A stretch of 64,000 nucleotides of DNA from Pontibacter roseus DSM 17521. Its GTDB lineage: Bacteria; Bacteroidota; Bacteroidia; Cytophagales; Hymenobacteraceae. Made by a program: the position numbers and the translations under genes. How positions within the stretch are numbered: position 1 is the first letter of the stretch; every line of letters begins with the position of its first letter. The stretch is from assembly GCF_000373265.1 (NCBI RefSeq), contig NZ_KB890767.1:124001-188000 (forward strand), given 5' to 3'. The notes below the pieces were generated by a model. That model did no database searches, was not told where the DNA came from, and saw nothing but the letters and a program-made list of their open reading frames with translations. Positions 62,928 to 64,000 of the stretch are shown piece after piece.

Positions 62928-64000
62928 TTTTCTGCTCTGTCCGTTAGGTTGGTCTCGCTCACCAGGCTGTTCAGGTATACCTCGATGTTGGTATAGCGCT
63001 TGTCCAGGGTATAGGCAGCGGCATCGGCTGAACTGTTTGAGTCCAGTTTGTGCTGTCGTTCCCAGGCATCCGGCATGCCGTCCTGGTCTTTGTCCTCCGG
63101 TGCCGGGGCCGACTTCAGTTCCGGCCAGCCGCCCACATCGTTCTGCGAGTCAATGATGCCGTTCTTCTTCTTGCCGCTCGTCGGTTTGCCTGACTTCACC
63201 TCCGCTACCACACGGGCGTCCACTGCATCTCTTCTGTGGCTCGCGCCGGCATGGGCCAGCACCGCCTCGTAGGCCTGCGCCGCCTCCTGCTGCCCAATGG
63301 CGGTTACCTCAAATGGCTGGGTCGTTTTCACAGAGTCCGGGTGCTCGCATTGCACGCCACCGTCCCAATTGTCTTGGGAAATGTTCGGGTGACCGGCCAC
63401 GTAATTGCCGGCCACATAGAACCTGCCGTAGGGTTGCGATGGATTGACGATGCGGTCCTTCTTAGATGAAACCGTCGCCGGGCCTGCCTTGTAATAGTTG
63501 TTCACCATGTTGTAACGGCCCTTTTCGCCCCCATAGGTGCTGTTGGCGCCCCAGTTGAAGATGACGTTATTGCGGAAATCCACCAGCTCATCCGGGGAGT
63601 TAGGGGTGCTGCTGGAGCCGGAGAAGCGGGGAGTCCGGCTGGTGTGGTTCGCAATCAGGTTGTGGTGGAACGTGGCTCCTTTGCCTCCCCAGATGCCGCC
63701 ATAGCCGTGGTCACCTTTTGCATGCACCGATTGGTTAAGGCTTTCAGAGATGATGCTCCACTGCAGGGTGAAATTCTCATTGCGGTAGAAAGAGGCGCTT
63801 TCGTCAGTCGCCCAACTCATGGAACAATGGTCCACTATGATGTTGCGCCGGCCTCTGTTGGCTCCCAGGGCATCGTCCTGCTGCCCGGCCACATCGCCCA
63901 ATCGGAAACGCATGTAGCGCACAATCACATTGTCTGCTTTGATGCTCACCGGGTAGTTGCGGATGCAGATGCCATCTCCCGGGGCTGATTGCCCGGCAAT
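62924..64000 (-). CDS. Pectate lyase (PL1-like), N-terminus outside the window
   Basis: The frame is open from the stop at 62924 to the window end (about 359 codons), so the start lies beyond 64000; the GTG at 63949 is internal. PL1 motifs: IAGQSAPGDGICIRN, VIVRYMRFRLGDVAGQQDDA, RRNIIVDHCSMSWATDESAS, LQWSIISESLNQSVHAKGDH and FHHNLIANHTSRTPRF (catalytic Arg region). A C-terminal tail has a calcium-loop-like repeat (APEDKDQDGMPDAWERQHKL), common in secreted Bacteroidota lyases. It cleaves de-esterified homogalacturonan to unsaturated oligogalacturonides, which feed GH105. Confidence 0.92.
   Translation of the reverse strand: MAGQSAPGDGICIRNYPVSIKADNVIVRYMRFRLGDVAGQQDDALGANRGRRNIIVDHCSMSWATDESASFYRNENFTLQWSIISESLNQSVHAKGDHGYGGIWGGKGATFHHNLIANHTSRTPRFSGSSSTPNSPDELVDFRNNVIFNWGANSTYGGEKGRYNMVNNYYKAGPATVSSKKDRIVNPSQPYGRFYVAGNYVAGHPNISQDNWDGGVQCEHPDSVKTTQPFEVTAIGQQEAAQAYEAVLAHAGASHRRDAVDARVVAEVKSGKPTSGKKKNGIIDSQNDVGGWPELKSAPAPEDKDQDGMPDAWERQHKLDSNSSADAAAYTLDKRYTNIEVYLNSLVSETNLTDRAEK

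Noticed and set aside
1..64000. The repeated GGTATA word as a promoter element
   Set aside because: It occurs inside genes and in both orientations without relation to starts, so a promoter box does not explain it.
1..64000. CRISPR array, tRNA, rRNA, insertion sequence or prophage
   Set aside because: No regularly spaced repeats, cloverleaf-like sequence, transposase, integrase or phage gene was seen on either strand.

Overview
The window looks like a chromosomal segment of a moderately GC-rich Bacteroidota bacterium, probably from the Hymenobacteraceae/Cytophagales (Pontibacter-like) side. The reasons are three SusC/SusD pairs, Bacteroidota-type lipoprotein signals, few Shine-Dalgarno sites, and occasional promoters of the TAnnTTTG type. 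No rRNA, tRNA, CRISPR array, phage gene or transposase was seen.

Layout. (1) 1-4522, minus: a susC and a 3'-truncated susD of the SusD_2 type. (2) 5206-13220, minus: a NamZ-like exo-muramidase, then a galactose set of GH2 enzyme, galK, galT and an SSS symporter. (3) 13605-15821: an unrecognised secreted Ig-like protein (plus) convergent with yceI (minus). (4) 16178-32334, minus: a glucuronoxylan locus with susC, susD, an acetylesterase, uxuA, uxaC, a GH115 alpha-glucuronidase and two GH43 enzymes. (5) 32824-42457, plus, divergent from it: a LacI regulator, GH67 alpha-glucuronidase, an SDR dehydrogenase, GH10 xylanase, xylB, xylA and a xylose:H+ symporter. (6) 42658-45446: a TetR regulator (minus) and uxaA (plus). 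(7) 45566-64000, minus: a pectin locus with PL1 lyase, two CE8 pectin methylesterases, susC, susD, GH105, GH43, two GH28, two CE12 esterases, another esterase, a VOC protein and a LamG-like protein.

How it works together. GH10, GH115, GH67, GH43 and esterases would break glucuronoxylan to xylose, arabinose and (methyl)glucuronate. XylE, XylA and XylB take xylose to xylulose 5-phosphate. UxaC, an unassigned reductase (the SDR is the best candidate) and UxuA take glucuronate to 2-keto-3-deoxygluconate. The pectin enzymes release galacturonate, which shares UxaC and then needs UxaA. A LacI-type operator core (TGCAAYCGATTGCA) occurs twice in the susC/lacI intergenic region and once in front of uxaA, which suggests that one regulator joins both branches.

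Most unusual observation. A short word, AGGTATAGC (or its complement GCTATACCT), occurs about 38 times by my hand count in 64 kb, where well under one is expected. It lies in genes and between genes, in both orientations. It also forms the arms of at least two terminator-like hairpins and supplies stop codons. This is how DNA uptake signal sequences of Neisseria and Pasteurellaceae are distributed; I know of none described in Bacteroidota.
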